Part shown: positions 1 through 12,821 of the stretch, piece by piece
How positions within the stretch are numbered: the stretch's first letter is position 1
Layout: each line of letters opens with the position of its first letter
NCBI RefSeq assembly: GCF_964275005.1
Contig: NC_092697.1
Coordinates: forward strand, 14,119,327 to 14,183,326
Direction: 5' to 3'
DNA from: Diadema setosum
Taxonomy: Eukaryota; Echinodermata; Echinoidea; Diadematoida; Diadematidae
DNA: 64,000 bases
Program-made: the position numbers and the translations under genes
The notes under the pieces: model-generated
Databases searched by the model: none
What the model was told of the DNA's origin: nothing
What the model saw: only the letters and a program-made list of their open reading frames with translations

Positions 1-55
1 TATTCCATCCAGACCCTGGGCACCAGAGTCCATGGACCCAGAGGGTTGAGTTAAC

Positions 56-446
56 TTAAAGGGACTGTACAGTACTGGCTGAGGTGGGGATTCATGTTTT
101 GAACATTCTTAGGTGAGATAGTGAGAAACATCTCATGAAATATGAAAGAGCATGTAATTTTATAAAGGATTCAACGTTTATTTGATGAAAATTGGTGTTC
201 AAATGGCTGAGATATCCAAAAAAGTGATAATAATAAAAGGCGACATGCCCCACCTTTATTAGGATCTCTTTGTTTCACCTTGTTTTTGGATATCTCAGCC
301 ATTTCAAAACCGATTGTCATCAAATAAACTTTTGATACCCCTCAGAATTGCATGATCTTTGACATCTCATAGAGTGCTTTCTGAATATCTCGCAAAACGT
401 TAAAAGCAAAATTCTCACCTCGACCAGAACTGTACATACCCTTTAA
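56..446. mobile_element. TTAA foldback MITE
   Basis: The left end reads TTAAAGGGACTGTACAGTAC and the right end is its imperfect inverse, closing with CCCTTTAA, so TTAA flanks both ends. Inside, a second inverted pair (about 168-216 and 283-330, core GGCTGAGATATCCAAAAA) makes the whole element fold back on itself. There is no coding capacity. TTAA targets are typical of piggyBac- and Kolobok-type transposases, so this is probably a non-autonomous derivative of one of these; the superfamily is an inference. Confidence 0.75.
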
Positions 447-3233
447 GGGATTAAAAACATTGATGGTTCCTTTGCATACCGTTCACACATGCCGTGCACG
501 GGAAATTATTGCAAGAGTTTACAACAACAAAAAAAATGAGCTGAACTGATTTTCACATTGCAATGTGTATCGGAAGAATTAACAATTTTCTCATCACGTT
601 GAAAAAGCTGATTTTCAAAAAACATTCATTTTGGGTGTGTGTGAACAAGACTTTAGGGTTCAGTGAATGTGCCTCTGCCATTGGGCATGCGAAGTTAATG
701 GGCACAGTCGGTGTTTCTAAAGCTGAAGTGTAAACGATTGGCAAGGTTGCATGAACTTTCCCAGTACACTCCTTTTTTTTTCTCCCACCCTATTGGAATT
801 ATAAGCCAATACTAGTCTTCAAAAAAGCATAAAATGCACTGCAAATCATGCCTACAATGTTTGGTTAGCAGTGTGTACATATCAATAGAGCAGTTTGCAC
901 ATGTATGGGTATAATAAAGACATGATGTACAAATATTTAACTTGTTGAAGAAAGTTCCAAAGTTCACAAACTGCACACTTTGAATTTACAGTACACTAAA
1001 GCTGAATGCCAGAATGGTACACATGACACCTTTTTTTCCCAAAAAATCATATGACTGTAGATATGTGAGAAATGTAAGCATTCTAAAACAATGAAAATAC
1101 TCAATACACATTTGATATGTGTATTCCTGCATTCTTCAGAGATTATAATATTCCATCTCATATGAGAACAGGTCGTGATTACACGTGTAGTTGTACCATT
1201 AACTCTGTATTGAACAAAGACAGGATCGATTATTTGCAATGCTGTATAATGTATAAGGACCTTGAGGTGGTAGTACATACGTAGTCAATTGCGGAGACAC
1301 TGTCACGGACCTGACATTGATCAGTGCACATTTCATCTCCGCCTGCGAGTTCACCAAGTCTTACTGCACAAAAGATATATGGGGATTCTGTAGTCATACC
1401 TCAGGAAATGTTTCCTTCCACATTCCTGAATTAAATACATGCAACCTCGCAAATAAATGAAGGACTACAGTCTACGCATCTACTTGAGTGTTACGTTCAT
1501 TAGTGTGCAATTGTCATACTCATAGCCCCCTTCAATTCAGCTCTGATACTGTAATGTACACTGCATCCTGGTGCTTCTTTTCTCCCCCTTGTATTGATTT
1601 CTCCCTCAACACAATGTCCCACCGGCAGCACTCCCCACCCCATTAGCATACAGGTCATTATGCACACCACACAACAGCCCAGGGAGACACTGACCAAGCA
1701 AGCACTGGATATGTACAGTATGTCCATGTTAGTATGCCATTACCACGATATCTGCAGGGATGTCCTTTTTAAGAGCAGCGTACCTTTACACTGTAGCAGC
1801 ACTGACCATTTTGCTTCAGATGTTTCTAACACTATCACGATCTGTGACGGTAACTGCACACTCGATTAAAAAGGTCTCTTTTGGCCTTGCAAGATAACAA
1901 ATTGGTTTTTCTTCCCTGTTTCTTTTTTTTTTTTATTGAATTGAATTGCATCTGTTGTCCACAGGAAATAATTGAATCTACATGTGTATATGATTGGGAG
2001 TAACCATCATGTAAAAAACAACAACAACAAAACAACAAACAAACAAAACGTGTCAAATAACGCTAAGTACATGTTGTCTAACATCAACATGTGTGTAATT
2101 ACTCTGATGTAATGCATAGAAATATCTAGTAAAACTAACACATTGGACTAAAAATTGTACTGCTTTTATTATGAAGATTTCTTCAAGAATCAATATGAAC
2201 AACACAAATTTGAAATGATTTTAATCTTAATTTTTCACAGAGCTTTCAAAATACAAATATAAAATAAGATTTGTACAGGCATACAGTAAGGGTGGACAGC
2301 ATTTCCAAATTAGAAAAAAAAAAAGATACCGTAAGTAAGATATTCAACTTTTCTGCAAGAAAGAGATACACAATGAGATAGATTTGATACTGATTCAAAC
2401 AAATTTCTATAGAAGTAGAGACACCAGAATAAGCATCACGTTTCCCATTCAACAATGCATCCAAAAGGCTAAATTCTTATTCACTGAGCTAAGAGTCAGG
2501 CATTTTTGCATCAATGGTTCATGTCCTTTGAGGGAGTGAGAGCATTGAAAGGAGCTACAAAGACCTAATCCATTCAATCCAAATTTTACAATTGGACTTT
2601 TTGCCTACAGCAGTCTTCTTATGATAATATTCGTACTGATTAGTTAAATAAAGAGAAACTTCTTATAAAAAAAAAGCAAAAAGTTCTTCATTTAAAAGGC
2701 AGCAACCTTCACAACTGACTCAACAAATCAGTGCGACTGTATTTCACTGCTTTTTGGAATGTCACTTTAATCATACAGCAGGCTTGAAAACGACTCAGAC
2801 TAAACTTTTCTCTCAATTCGAAGCTTTGAAAGAATCAAGACAGATCAACGTAGAAGTAAGGTACTGTCTATAAAAGAAGTTTTACAACGCTGCATTTGTA
2901 GTCATGCAGGCAGTTGTACCTGAGTGGAGATAACTGAAATCCATCACACAATTACAAATTGTAATGAAGACATATAAGCTTTCAAATGACTTTGGAAAGT
3001 GTGTACATGTTCAATAGAGACTGAAAAGACCCCATGCAAAATAAGACGTGAGGAGTTGAAAAGTTTGTTGCGCTTGGCATCATCATCATCTGCAGAAATT
3101 ATCCCTCACTTGACAACACTCTTGCTTCATCATAATATTTGAAGACAGTGATGATGGACTAAACTCAGTAACATGCACTGTCTTTAATTATAATTTAGTC
3201 CCAAACCAACATTCTGTTGTTTAGAGCTGGATC
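447..3233. other. AT-rich flank downstream of PDZ gene, no gene seen
   Basis: I see no convincing coding exon here on either strand. The open frames are short and low in complexity, with A and T runs around 1920-1935 and 2320. The stretch lies downstream of the minus-strand PDZ gene and may hold part of its 3' untranslated region, but nothing in the sequence fixes where the transcript ends beyond the candidate signal at 3234-3239. Confidence 0.5.
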
Positions 3234-3239
3234 TTTATT
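3234..3239 (-). terminator. Candidate polyadenylation signal for PDZ gene
   Basis: TTTATT on the plus strand is AATAAA on the minus strand, about 380 bp beyond the proposed stop codon of the PDZ gene at 3620. This is a normal distance for an animal 3' UTR. AATAAA is common by chance in such AT-rich DNA, so this is only a candidate. Confidence 0.3.
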
Positions 3240-3619
3240 CATCTTAAATTACTATTCAGGTACATCAAGCACTTTCATTTTAAGCCCTTTCTTATTCCCA
3301 TAGAATTGTTTCATTTCAGTTTCAGAATTTGCAGTAGATAATCATATTCATTTAAATTTGTATAAATTCTTAAATATAGTGCTATTTCTTAAATAATATT
3401 GTATTCTACAAGATTTAACTCCTGTTTCTTTATGAAATTGATTTATTGCATGAATTCCTCTCTGATTCTGTGCAGATGTAGAGAATTTAACCAGTTCAAA
3501 TAACCTTCTCCATTTCAAGATGCAGTCAATTCAGAGAAGTGCCAATTTTTAAATGACAATATAATTCACCAATGACTTGATCGGTTTTAAAAAAGTTACA
3601 AAAATTGTTTGAATGGTGT

Positions 3620-6600
3620 TTAGTGGCCAGCATTCTCTCCAGTAAGATGCAATGACAACGTACTGGCAGGCTGCTGGGCTTGCAAACAAGAGGGGCTACG
3701 TGCTGTGAGCCCCCGTCCGCACATAAATAATGCAGACTCTGTTTGCAGGGCAGAAGGAGAGGCTAAGAGGGATGCGTGGTGCATTGTGCATCGCCGCAAA
3801 TTATGCAGCATCTTGTCAGGCCCTCTACTCGCTGAACAAGGCGAGCGCTGCGCTGCACATGGGAAAGGCATTGGCGAGAGAAATGGGAGGACAAACTGTT
3901 TTACTGCATGGCGACAAACGCAGTGCACAGCTTGTAATGTGTGTATTGATCATCACATATCCGGGTAGTGATGATGTTATCAAATTGAGTACCATAGGTA
4001 GTCGGGACTTTGATAGCAGCGACCAATTACTTATACAGAATCAATGACGGAAGATGGAATGTCAACAGATGGATTACTCGAGTCATCTACTATGTTGTAG
4101 CTCACGTTAAAGTAAACATCAAGATATCATTCAGACCATTGCCATGAACTATGGCCATGCATGCTTTATCTTATGAGTAGTTTCCTCTGTAGTGGTAGCC
4201 TGAAATCATTGAAACCTTCATACTACAATACAGTGTTAATGTGAAGCCAAATATTTCAAAGACCTCTGGCTATTCTAACAATAAGAGTATTAGAAGGCAT
4301 TCTAATAATGATCACCAAATCATTTCTTCTTCTTCTTCTTCTTTAATCTTCAAAGGGCTATATGATGCAGCCTATCACGAAGATGATTTAAAGCACTATT
4401 AAAAGACCACTGTTATGAGTGTCATGATTTATCAAACCCATTACCTGAACTTGTGGAAAACATCATTATTCACCACAGGTTAATTGTGTCTGAGCATGTA
4501 TTATTAATTAGCATCCAATGGCAAAAGAAGCAGATTTCAATGCCAACCAGCCGGAAAATCAACAGGATATTCAGTTCATAGATGCTTCACAAATTCAAGG
4601 TTTCCTGACTGCAGAAGATGATACCACGCACAGATTGTTTGCCATTGTTGTTTTTGTTTTTCTTGTTTGTTCTGTTTGGGTTTTTTTTTTTCCATTTTGG
4701 ATTAATCATGAATGTATTGTGAGAAGGTTCAATCATAGGAGCACAAAAAAAATCTTTCACAAAATTCATAATCTACTACTTTTCTGTAAAACTTACTTCT
4801 TCTTTTTTCATTCTACTGGGACCATTGTGGGCAATAAAAGTGTACATTTCAGCACTGTTCCTCAGAGAGTTTACAGTGAAAGAATCCCTTTGGATTTATT
4901 TGCAAAGATGCATTTTTCTTCAGTTACAAAAATGCCAGAAAAAAATAATTAGCTGTCACCTCTTCTCTGAGTCATACAAGACTAGAAATATATCTCCTAA
5001 GCCCACAAGCGTTTTTTTTTTTTTTTTTTTTTTTTGTCAATCTTAAATTTTCTTTCTTTTTCATATAAACATGTAATATACAAATTACAATCAGGTGTTA
5101 AAGGATACACGCACAGTCATGGACACACACACATACTTCTACAATCACACACTAGTACATGTATCACAATGCATAAACACACAGTCACACTAGATTGGAG
5201 TTTTGTAGAATTTTATGACACCTGTGTGTGAGGACCAATACATTTGTTCCATTTTAAAGAACTTAGAGCTCTTTAACCAAAGTTCATACAGCAACAAAAT
5301 GGCTCCAGATTAGCAATTCATACAAGAAGACAATCCATAAACTAAAAAGGAGAACATCCCTGTAATTGTTATACTTGACCCTATCTGGCAACAGACCTAT
5401 CGCTATGTATAGAAAATAATCCAAACAAACTTTTGATCGCTTGCTTACCGTGAGAAGTTGGGCGTTTCCTTTCTGCTGTATCACCCTCCGTCCAGCTGCT
5501 GGGTGCCACAATATTATCAGAGGAAGATGAGGGCCTTATCTTGGGCACTGCATCAGCTGACTTCACAGACAACAAGAGGTCATCTTCCACGCCTCTGTCA
5601 TCAAGGAGTGAAGGGTCCGGTGGGATGTGGGTAGAGTACGGTCTCTGCTGTTGGTGGTGGCGCTGCGTGGCCGAACCGCGCACGGGCGCGCTGCTTCTAA
5701 TTCCGTGGATGTTCTGGAAGGAGGAGCTGAGCGAATCATCAAAGTCCTCGTCCACGAAGACCATGGAGTCGCTGTCCTCTTCCGGCTGTATGCTGGGGTC
5801 GAAGGATCCCGGCCGACTCAGGCGGGGTTTCCCACCAGGACGCTTTAGATTGATCTCTGACTGGGACTCTGGGAATGACTGAGCAAGACTCGGGTCAGGA
5901 ACGGGACCATCGTCGATGATCCCCGTCGTAGCACTCCGATTTCTTGAGAGAACGCGCTTCATGTGGGCGGTCTCCACATCTGCCTTGGTGGTCTGGTGAG
6001 ATTTCTCACCTGAAACCTCCTCCTTCTTGGGATAGTATGCACCCTTGGTGGATTTATATTCTGTCTTTGTGACCCTCGTTTCAACGACCTCGCTCTCTGC
6101 CGGTACCCTGCCTGCCAATTTCACTGAAAATTCTTGTCCATTTTTCACAGGGTCAAACAGAGATGAAGATCTATTAGATTGTCTATCGGGATCTATAATA
6201 CTACTAAGAGCAGCAGAGTGTCTTCCTGGACTAGCAGGAAAGGACCCTGATTTGTCGTATCTTGGAGAATGTATTCGTGAGCTGGAATGTCGGTACGAAC
6301 TGCGACCACTCTGCCTTGACTTTAATGTGATCAGCAGGCGAGTAGGTATCTGCATAATCATGTACACTTCATCTAATGTTTTATATGAAACGTCTACGTT
6401 ATTCACGTACAAAATCTCATCACTGACTTTGATCATGCCCGAATCTTCTACAAGTCCACCGAGCATCAACCGTGACACGAAGATGCCATCCACACGTTCA
6501 TATCCATCTCCTTCTCGTATGTAAAATCCCAGTGTTTCGCCGGGAATTTTCATAATCTCTACCGTCCGCAGGAGGTAGGCTCCTCCCTGTATCCCCCTCT

Positions 6601-6922
6601 CTTGAATAACGCTTATTCTAGGCTTACCTCCGTTCATTCTGCCATCTAAATGCCCTATCAGCCGGTCTAAATTTTCAAACTCTTCGGCCCTGGAAAGATC
6701 GGCAAAATGTTCTCTCTCCGCCGCCTGGATGGCATGCACGGTGTCATTGGTGATTCCACCGACATGTCTAAATCCCGCCGGTCCATCGATTTGCAACTCG
6801 CGAGCCTCCTTCCGAATTCCATCCTCCGAGCTGGAGTGACTTCGGGTCTGTTTTCTCGTTGTTCTGACGCTACTCTCGACCTCAAAAGAGTAACCAGTCG
6901 CTCCTTGGATTCGGTCCGTCAT
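3620..6922 (-). CDS. CRIB-like motif plus Par-6-type PDZ domain protein
   Basis: The main exon is 5449-6922. The chosen start is ATG at 6922 (context AAAATGACG); the frame opens a little further upstream but only at a GTG. Residues 45-57 read IDGPAGFRHVGGI, close to the CRIB consensus (I-S-x-P-x-x-F-x-H-x-x-H-V-G) that binds Cdc42/Rac. Residues about 118-202 form one PDZ domain with carboxylate loop TLGF and the Par-6-like strings GIFVSRL, VSDEIL and KTLDEV. The rest is Ser/Pro/Arg-rich and probably disordered. There is no PB1 domain, unlike Par-6, and about 60 residues separate CRIB and PDZ. A donor (CACG|GTAAGC) ends the exon at 5449 in phase 1. A likely terminal exon is 3620-3852: strong pyrimidine tract, acceptor ATGTGCAG, GC-rich, matching phase, stop at 3620, total 568 residues. 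If unspliced, the protein would end 22 codons later at 5381. A role in Cdc42-linked polarity is inference. The main exon is secure; the last exon is tentative. Confidence 0.75.
3853..5448 (-). other. Proposed last intron of PDZ gene
   Basis: This AT-rich stretch lies between the donor at 5448-5447 and the proposed acceptor at 3854-3853. It holds a (TTC)n tract at 4324-4343, a T run at 5013-5035 and CA-rich sequence at 5110-5190. An alternative acceptor (AATTACAG, about 5356) would give a very short terminal peptide ending near 5309; its pyrimidine tract is much weaker than that at 3853. The plus-strand open frame at 4518-4952 is low in complexity and not believed. Confidence 0.4.
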
Positions 6923-7300
6923 TTTGCAAAGCCTCAACAATTGGATCCTGTACAAAAACGAAGTTTTCACTCCATTTTACTGCTTACATTGATGTTAACT
7001 CTGCTCAATCACTTGCAGTAACGCGAAATCCGCAGCAGACGAATTACCTCTACTGTACTGTGTATAGTATACGTCTATTGTGTGTTGGATGATGCGCGCA
7101 TGCTAGCCAGCTCGGAGTCTCATCTCGATCGGGCTTCGAATTCCCAGTCGAACGAATCAATCGCCGATTTTCACGTGAACTTATTATGCGTAACCGTAGG
7201 CGTGTGTCCAGTAGTTGATTTGCGCCGTATTAAAAGACGTATGGATCAATGTCGTATCGGCTTTGGCATGGGGTGTAGATATGGACTATGCAGACTGTAA
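6923..7300 (-). promoter_or_regulatory. Probable 5' UTR and promoter region of PDZ gene
   Basis: The 380 bp upstream of the start codon are richer in GC and CpG than the surrounding DNA, especially 7085-7270, with GCGCGCATGC near 7095 and several CGAT motifs. This fits a promoter or first non-coding exon. I see no clear TATA box or initiator, so the limits are approximate. Confidence 0.35.
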
Positions 7301-10300
7301 TCAAGACTAGGCCATACAAATTGCTTGACATATCTGACAAAAACTGGGCAAAAACTACTGGAATGCTTTGGAACTTGCTAACATACCCCGTAATTGTGAT
7401 CAATATTGACATGAAGATTATTTGTGGCTTGCAGGCAAAGATATAACTCTCTATGATTCGGACATCCCATAATGTATTCAATAACTACTGAGCTTATGAA
7501 ACTAAAAATAGGCCTAAATGATCGAGTGATCAGTCAAACGAGTTGAAGACAAATTTAACACCATAGGCCTAAATCTGCATGCATAAAATTTTCAAACTTT
7601 GATACTCTAACCGACACCAATGCTGAGGTTTTCACACGCCCAGTCTAAACATGGCATGTTTGCCTCGTGATGATCTGTTTATAGTTCTTTAGCCCTAACT
7701 CCTTTTCACGGGTGATCGATCAGGTATATAGATCGCGCAATTATTCGAGAACAATAGATGTTCAGATCTTCACGAATGGTTTATCGATCGAATGTCCTTT
7801 CAGCCTTTACCGCAAATCTTCTGAATGAAAAAAAAAAATACAAGAAAGAGAGAGAGAGAGAGATAGAGAACAACGAAAAGGCTCAACACGTGTCAAGAGA
7901 AAATGGAATTATATAGTCCACCTTAGTAAACGTGAACATAGAAAAGGGAAAACTGTGTGAACATTATTACCAGTTTAATGTGCTGAGGACAAAATGAGCT
8001 CCATCTTTGAATATTCATGATAGCTGTTATATACCAATTGCGGCTCTGAGGTATGGTGAACGGCCTGTCTCCCACTCTAACCCCCCTTCCCCCACTCCCA
8101 CCCCCCCCCCCCCCATTAGTGAGTATACTTAATACGTTTGCTGCTCTACTATAAGAAGAATTGAGTACATTCAGGTATATTACGGGAATCATACACTGTA
8201 TTTCCAACCGATAGGCCGAATGATGACTAAAATGTGCCATAATACTGCTATGTTGCAATGTATTTAATTTAATTTAATTTTAATTGAGTGTTGTTGATAG
8301 TAGCAATATGGTTGCACCATAAGCATTATTTTATCAGTGATCAAAATGTACAGTGGTACATAGAACTTAACTAAAATACATCGTATTTGTATATCGGCGT
8401 TGCTGTTGTTTTCGTTTCAGTATTCCACGTCCTACAAGCTTATAGCTTTTTATAGTTTTGGCACTTCTTTTATGTTACCACAAGGTGTGCATTTTTTCCT
8501 CTTTTTTTTTTTCTTATAATACCATAATTCGTGCATAATTATTTCATATTGTGCTCAATGAACTGCGGTCCTTCCCAGCTTGATGAAAGTCAAATTGACA
8601 CATGTACCTCTTTATATTATTTTTTTTTCTTTTGATGGAAGTGAATACTAGTAAACCAATTGAATTAAATCGAATTGAATTGATATGGTGTTATTGTTTG
8701 CTTCAAATTACAAACTGTAGTGAAGAGTTTATCATGATCCGAGAGCTAACTCACTTGTTAGATAACAAGGAGTATTCTTGAAGTTATGATTGAGAATACT
8801 TGTTTTTTTCTCATTTCCCCTAGGTGTTTTTCTTTTACCAGCTTTAATAGTAAGTATCTCAAATTAACACGCCGAATGGAGTTCGTGATTTTGCAATAAC
8901 GATTTTCATACAGACCTATAATGTAGGCCTATGTGCTAAAATGATTATGATAACGTAAAGAGTTATAATTGGACGTCATTAAATCCATTATTATAGAATG
9001 ATAGGCAGATAGAGAGGGGGAACGGTGGACAGGTGTGGGGAGGATGAAAGAGGTGAGAGAGAGGGGGAGAAAGATAGAAATTTAGAGATCGAATAACCTC
9101 ACCGCAGGATCCTTTGTTATGAAAAGATTAATCACAGAAACCGCTCAAGACAATCTCGATGAACCTACAGGCGAACGGAGCTCAGATCTTCGTCTTTCTT
9201 CAATCCGACCACGCCTCCTCATTTGCAGGTTTGTTTCCTCCCCAAATATTGTTTGTTTTTGTCGTTTTTCCCAAAACAGTGATTATTGTTGCTGTCTGAA
9301 AAGAAAAATCACAAACAGCAGCAAATTACCACTGAAAGTAGCCTATCACTGTAACAAGATGTTTATCAATACTTGAATACTATACTATTACGTCACTGCC
9401 ATTTATAATGATAATGATGATGATGATTGGGGCAAATTATTTGTATAGGGCCCCATTTTCTCTCTCTCTCCTTTCGTTCTTTAAAACAACAACAACATGA
9501 TGATGATGATGATAATAATAATAGTAATAATAATAATAACAATAATAATAATAATATCATATACTACTTCTGATTTGATATCGATCCTAATGCTAATGCT
9601 TATACTAACATCATCATCGATATTTCATTGTTTTCATTTGAACAGTTGATAAAGAATCCTCTCCATTTGACAAATACTCATAAAGCTCACATAGCTCATT
9701 ATAAGTTAGGTCCTAGTAACGCAGTTATCCCTATTTAGATAATTATTGTTACAAAAGGTGATTTTAGCAGTCAAATTGCACGATTGAGTGGCTTAGATGA
9801 TTAAACCGAAATCCGAAATCCTTACCCCCTCCCCCTCCCCTTCCCTTTCCTCCTCTAAAACCCATCAAACGCTCATTTTCTCGCTCTGGCCACCTTGAGC
9901 CAAATAGTTCCGACATCGCCGAACAACAAAATAATTACGCACCGGTCCGTTCATCGCAGGCACGGCTCAAAATTGGTTCCGTTTCATCCTGTATTATAAA
10001 TAGGAAGGAAACAATTTGTTGGTGATAATGAGCGCGCTGAGTGATTGTATCGCGAACGGTAGCACGGCGAAATGAAGTGTCCTGGAGTCAAAGGAAGCTC
10101 TACGGGTGGGTTCCAAATCCATCCAATTTTGTTGTTGTCCATTCTCAGGCTGTCGATTAGGCTACCATCATGAAGTAAAGATAAATTCCTTGCTTTTTTC
10201 CCCCCTTTGCTATTTAATATTGATCCTGGTTTTTTCAAGATGATAGACTAGAAACAAAAAGAAAAAAATAATTGAAATAAAGGTCAAGGAAGAAAAACGT

Positions 10301-11289
10301 AGGAAATAAAGGTATCAAGAAATAAATGCATAAAGATAGATAAACACATGGAAATATATGCATATATGCTTGTCACAATCATTTTATTCTATATATATTC
10401 TATATATATATATATATATAAAGACAGAGAGAGAGAGAGAGATGTATTATAAAGGCAAAGATTATACAGAATAGATCATATGCAAAATTAATACACAAAC
10501 CACATATCAAAACATGGTGCTCCCGTCACATTTATATCATTTTTTAATGCTGGTGGTCTTTGGAATGAATAGAAATATTGTTTGTGAGGTTTCAAGCAAT
10601 TATTTGCATTATCTTTGAGAGAAAGTTATCACTGGCTTTATGCAGATTGGAATCATACAGCAGTTTTTCCTGTTCCAACGCGCATTTTGGTTGTAAAAAT
10701 GACTATGATGTCCAGGCTCCCTCTTGAGTTGAATGTATGCATAACTGATGCAAGATGATACAACCACGCAAACACCTAGCAAAAGGAAAACCTTTACTCT
10801 CTCCAAAACAAAGACACATAGACATACAGACAGACAAACAAACACAGTGGCACACATACCACACACTCACATTTTATGTTAATATAAAAGATCAGGCGAG
10901 GAAGAGACATGTACCGGATTATCTTGATTTGTTTCATATTGAAATGATTGAATGTCAAAGGATGGTATAAAGATAACACTTCTGCTAAACTTCAATGATA
11001 CAAATTTTATTGGAGTAGAATTCAAAAAATCATGCATTATCTTTGGAAATATCTATTGACTACGTTTTTTTGAAAATTGTGCTTTTGTTCACATGTGTCT
11101 ATTGAGATACAAAAAAAAAACACACACACACACACACATCGAAAACATTTATTTTTCTTCCTTGCACTTTTTTTTTCCTCACAGTACCTGTACTCGGTTC
11201 AATACACACACCCCTTTCTCTCTCCCACTCTCCCTCTCTCTCTCTCTCTCTCTGTATATGTGTACAATATGAATGTAGACTATATGTAC

Positions 11290-11320
<31 letters not shown>

Positions 11321-11434
11321 TGTATACATGCACTTACGTACATATCTCATATATACAATGAGGACTTCAGTCTATGTGTTGGTTCCAGTACATGAATGAT
11401 AAGAGGTGGTAATGCATTAATAGCATCAACAACT
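7301..11434. other. Intergenic, microsatellite-rich, no gene seen
   Basis: No credible exon is visible. It contains (GA)n at 7850-7863, a C run at 8101-8115, (GAT)n/(AAT)n at 9411-9556, (AT)n then (GA)n at 10398-10442, (CA)n at 11120-11139, (CT)n at 11216-11254 and (GTAT)n at 11291-11327. A slightly GC-richer patch at 9930-10110 has no recognisable protein. The DNA separates the PDZ gene from the C1orf87-like gene. Confidence 0.5.
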
Positions 11435-12237
11435 TTAAGGCCCGGTCCCACTGCACTTACGGACGCAAAGAGGATGTAAAGCGTACAAAAAATCTTGCCA
11501 TCCGTTGGAAAACGCTACGAATCCGCTGTGTACCCATCGCATACGTGTTTCATCCGCTCTATCCATCGAGCATCCGTCCACTGTGATTTCATCCGCGCAA
11601 AAAGTTTTAAGCTGCTTAAAACTTTTAGAACGGATGAACTTTCCGCTGTGTACGATGTAAATCCGCGACATACGAGCAACAAACGTTGTATGTCCGTGCG
11701 GCATCCCTTAAACGTCCGCTGCATCCTCTCTGCATCCTCTGGGCATCCTCGCAACTCACATCCGCTGCAGCTAAAAACGGAAAGAGGGAGGAAAGATATG
11801 GTACGTGGAACGTCTTTACATCGTTAATAGCACGTTAATAGAAAGGATGTAAGCGTATGCATCTCGTATATAAAACATTTCGAAAGCATCCCCTCTGCAT
11901 CCGCTCTGCATCCGCTCTGCATTCGCTCTGCATCCGCTCTGCATCCGCTTTTTCTGCTATGCGTCTGTTTCGCAATTATCTCCGGTAACCCCTTCGGAGC
12001 TGTCATCCCCTTCCATCCGCTTTCATCCGCTAGGCTTCCGATGAACATCCGTTTAACATCCCCGCTACATACTACCCACATCCGTTCTATTTCCGTTCTA
12101 TTACCGCCAATTTTCGCCAATTTTGTCAATTTCTGGAGCGGATGAAAGCAGATGAAGCCATCCCCGAAATTTTGCTCGTCCGCTGTGTCCTTTCTGCATA
12201 CGCTTTGTGTCCGTCGGCCAGTGGGACCGGGCCTTAA
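11435..12237. mobile_element. TTAA element with GGCCCGGTCCCACTG terminal repeats
   Basis: The element starts with TTAA then GGCCCGGTCCCACTG and ends with CAGTGGGACCGGGCC then TTAA, a perfect 15-bp terminal inverted repeat with a TTAA target duplication. The interior is full of CATCCG motifs and carries an 11-bp minisatellite (GCATCCGCTCT, about five copies at 11885-11950). A palindrome, AAAAGTTTTAAGC and its inverse, lies at 11600-11626. There is no transposase frame. TTAA targeting suggests a non-autonomous piggyBac or Kolobok relative; the family is not identified. Confidence 0.75.
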
Positions 12238-12687
12238 AAACGGAAAGAGGGAGGAAAGATATGGTACGTGGAACGTCTTTACATCGTTAATAGCACGTTA
12301 ATAGAAAGGATGTAAGCGTATGCATCTCGCATATAAAGCATTTCGAAAGCATCCCCCCTGCATCCGCTCTGCATCCACTCTGCATCCACTCTGCATCCGC
12401 TTTTTCTGCTATGCGTCTGTTTCGCAATTATCTCCGGTAACCCCTTCGGAGCTGTCATCCCCTTCCATCCGTTTTCATCCGCTAGGCTTCCGATGAACAT
12501 CCATTTGACATCCCCGCTACATACTACCCTAGTCCGTTCTATTTCCGTTCTGTTACCGCCAATTTTCGCCAATTTTGTCAATTTCTGGAGCGGATGAAAG
12601 CGGATGAAGCCATCCCCGAAATTTTGCTCGTCCGCTGTGTCCTTTCTGCATACGCTTTGTGTCCGTCGGCCAGTGGGACCGGGCCTT
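11772..12687. repeat. Tandem duplication of a 463-bp segment of the TTAA element
   Basis: Unit 1 (11772-12234) and unit 2 (12235-12687) both start with TAAAAACGGAAAGAGGGAGG and both end with the CAGTGGGACCGGGCC terminus. Unit 2 is shorter because it has one fewer copy of the 11-bp GCATCCGCTCT repeat. The result is an element with one left end and two right ends; the outer right end is followed by TTGA, not TTAA. Confidence 0.8.
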
Positions 12688-12821
12688 GAATGGTTGCACC
12701 AAATTTTCAACGTCGTGCATGACATCTTGAAATTCGGTGCAATGCATTACAATTCCCTCTTTCAATCTTCTATCTTATACATACATTATATACATACAGT
12801 ATGTCCACCAAAAAATTACAA

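Noticed and set aside
3705..4047. Plus-strand open frames over the GC-rich block
   Set aside because: They overlap the minus-strand terminal exon proposed for the PDZ gene, which has a strong acceptor and a matching phase. The plus frames have no good splice context or family resemblance.
5541..6524. Plus-strand open frames of up to 159 codons
   Set aside because: They are mirror frames of the PDZ protein exon, which carries clear domain motifs on the minus strand.
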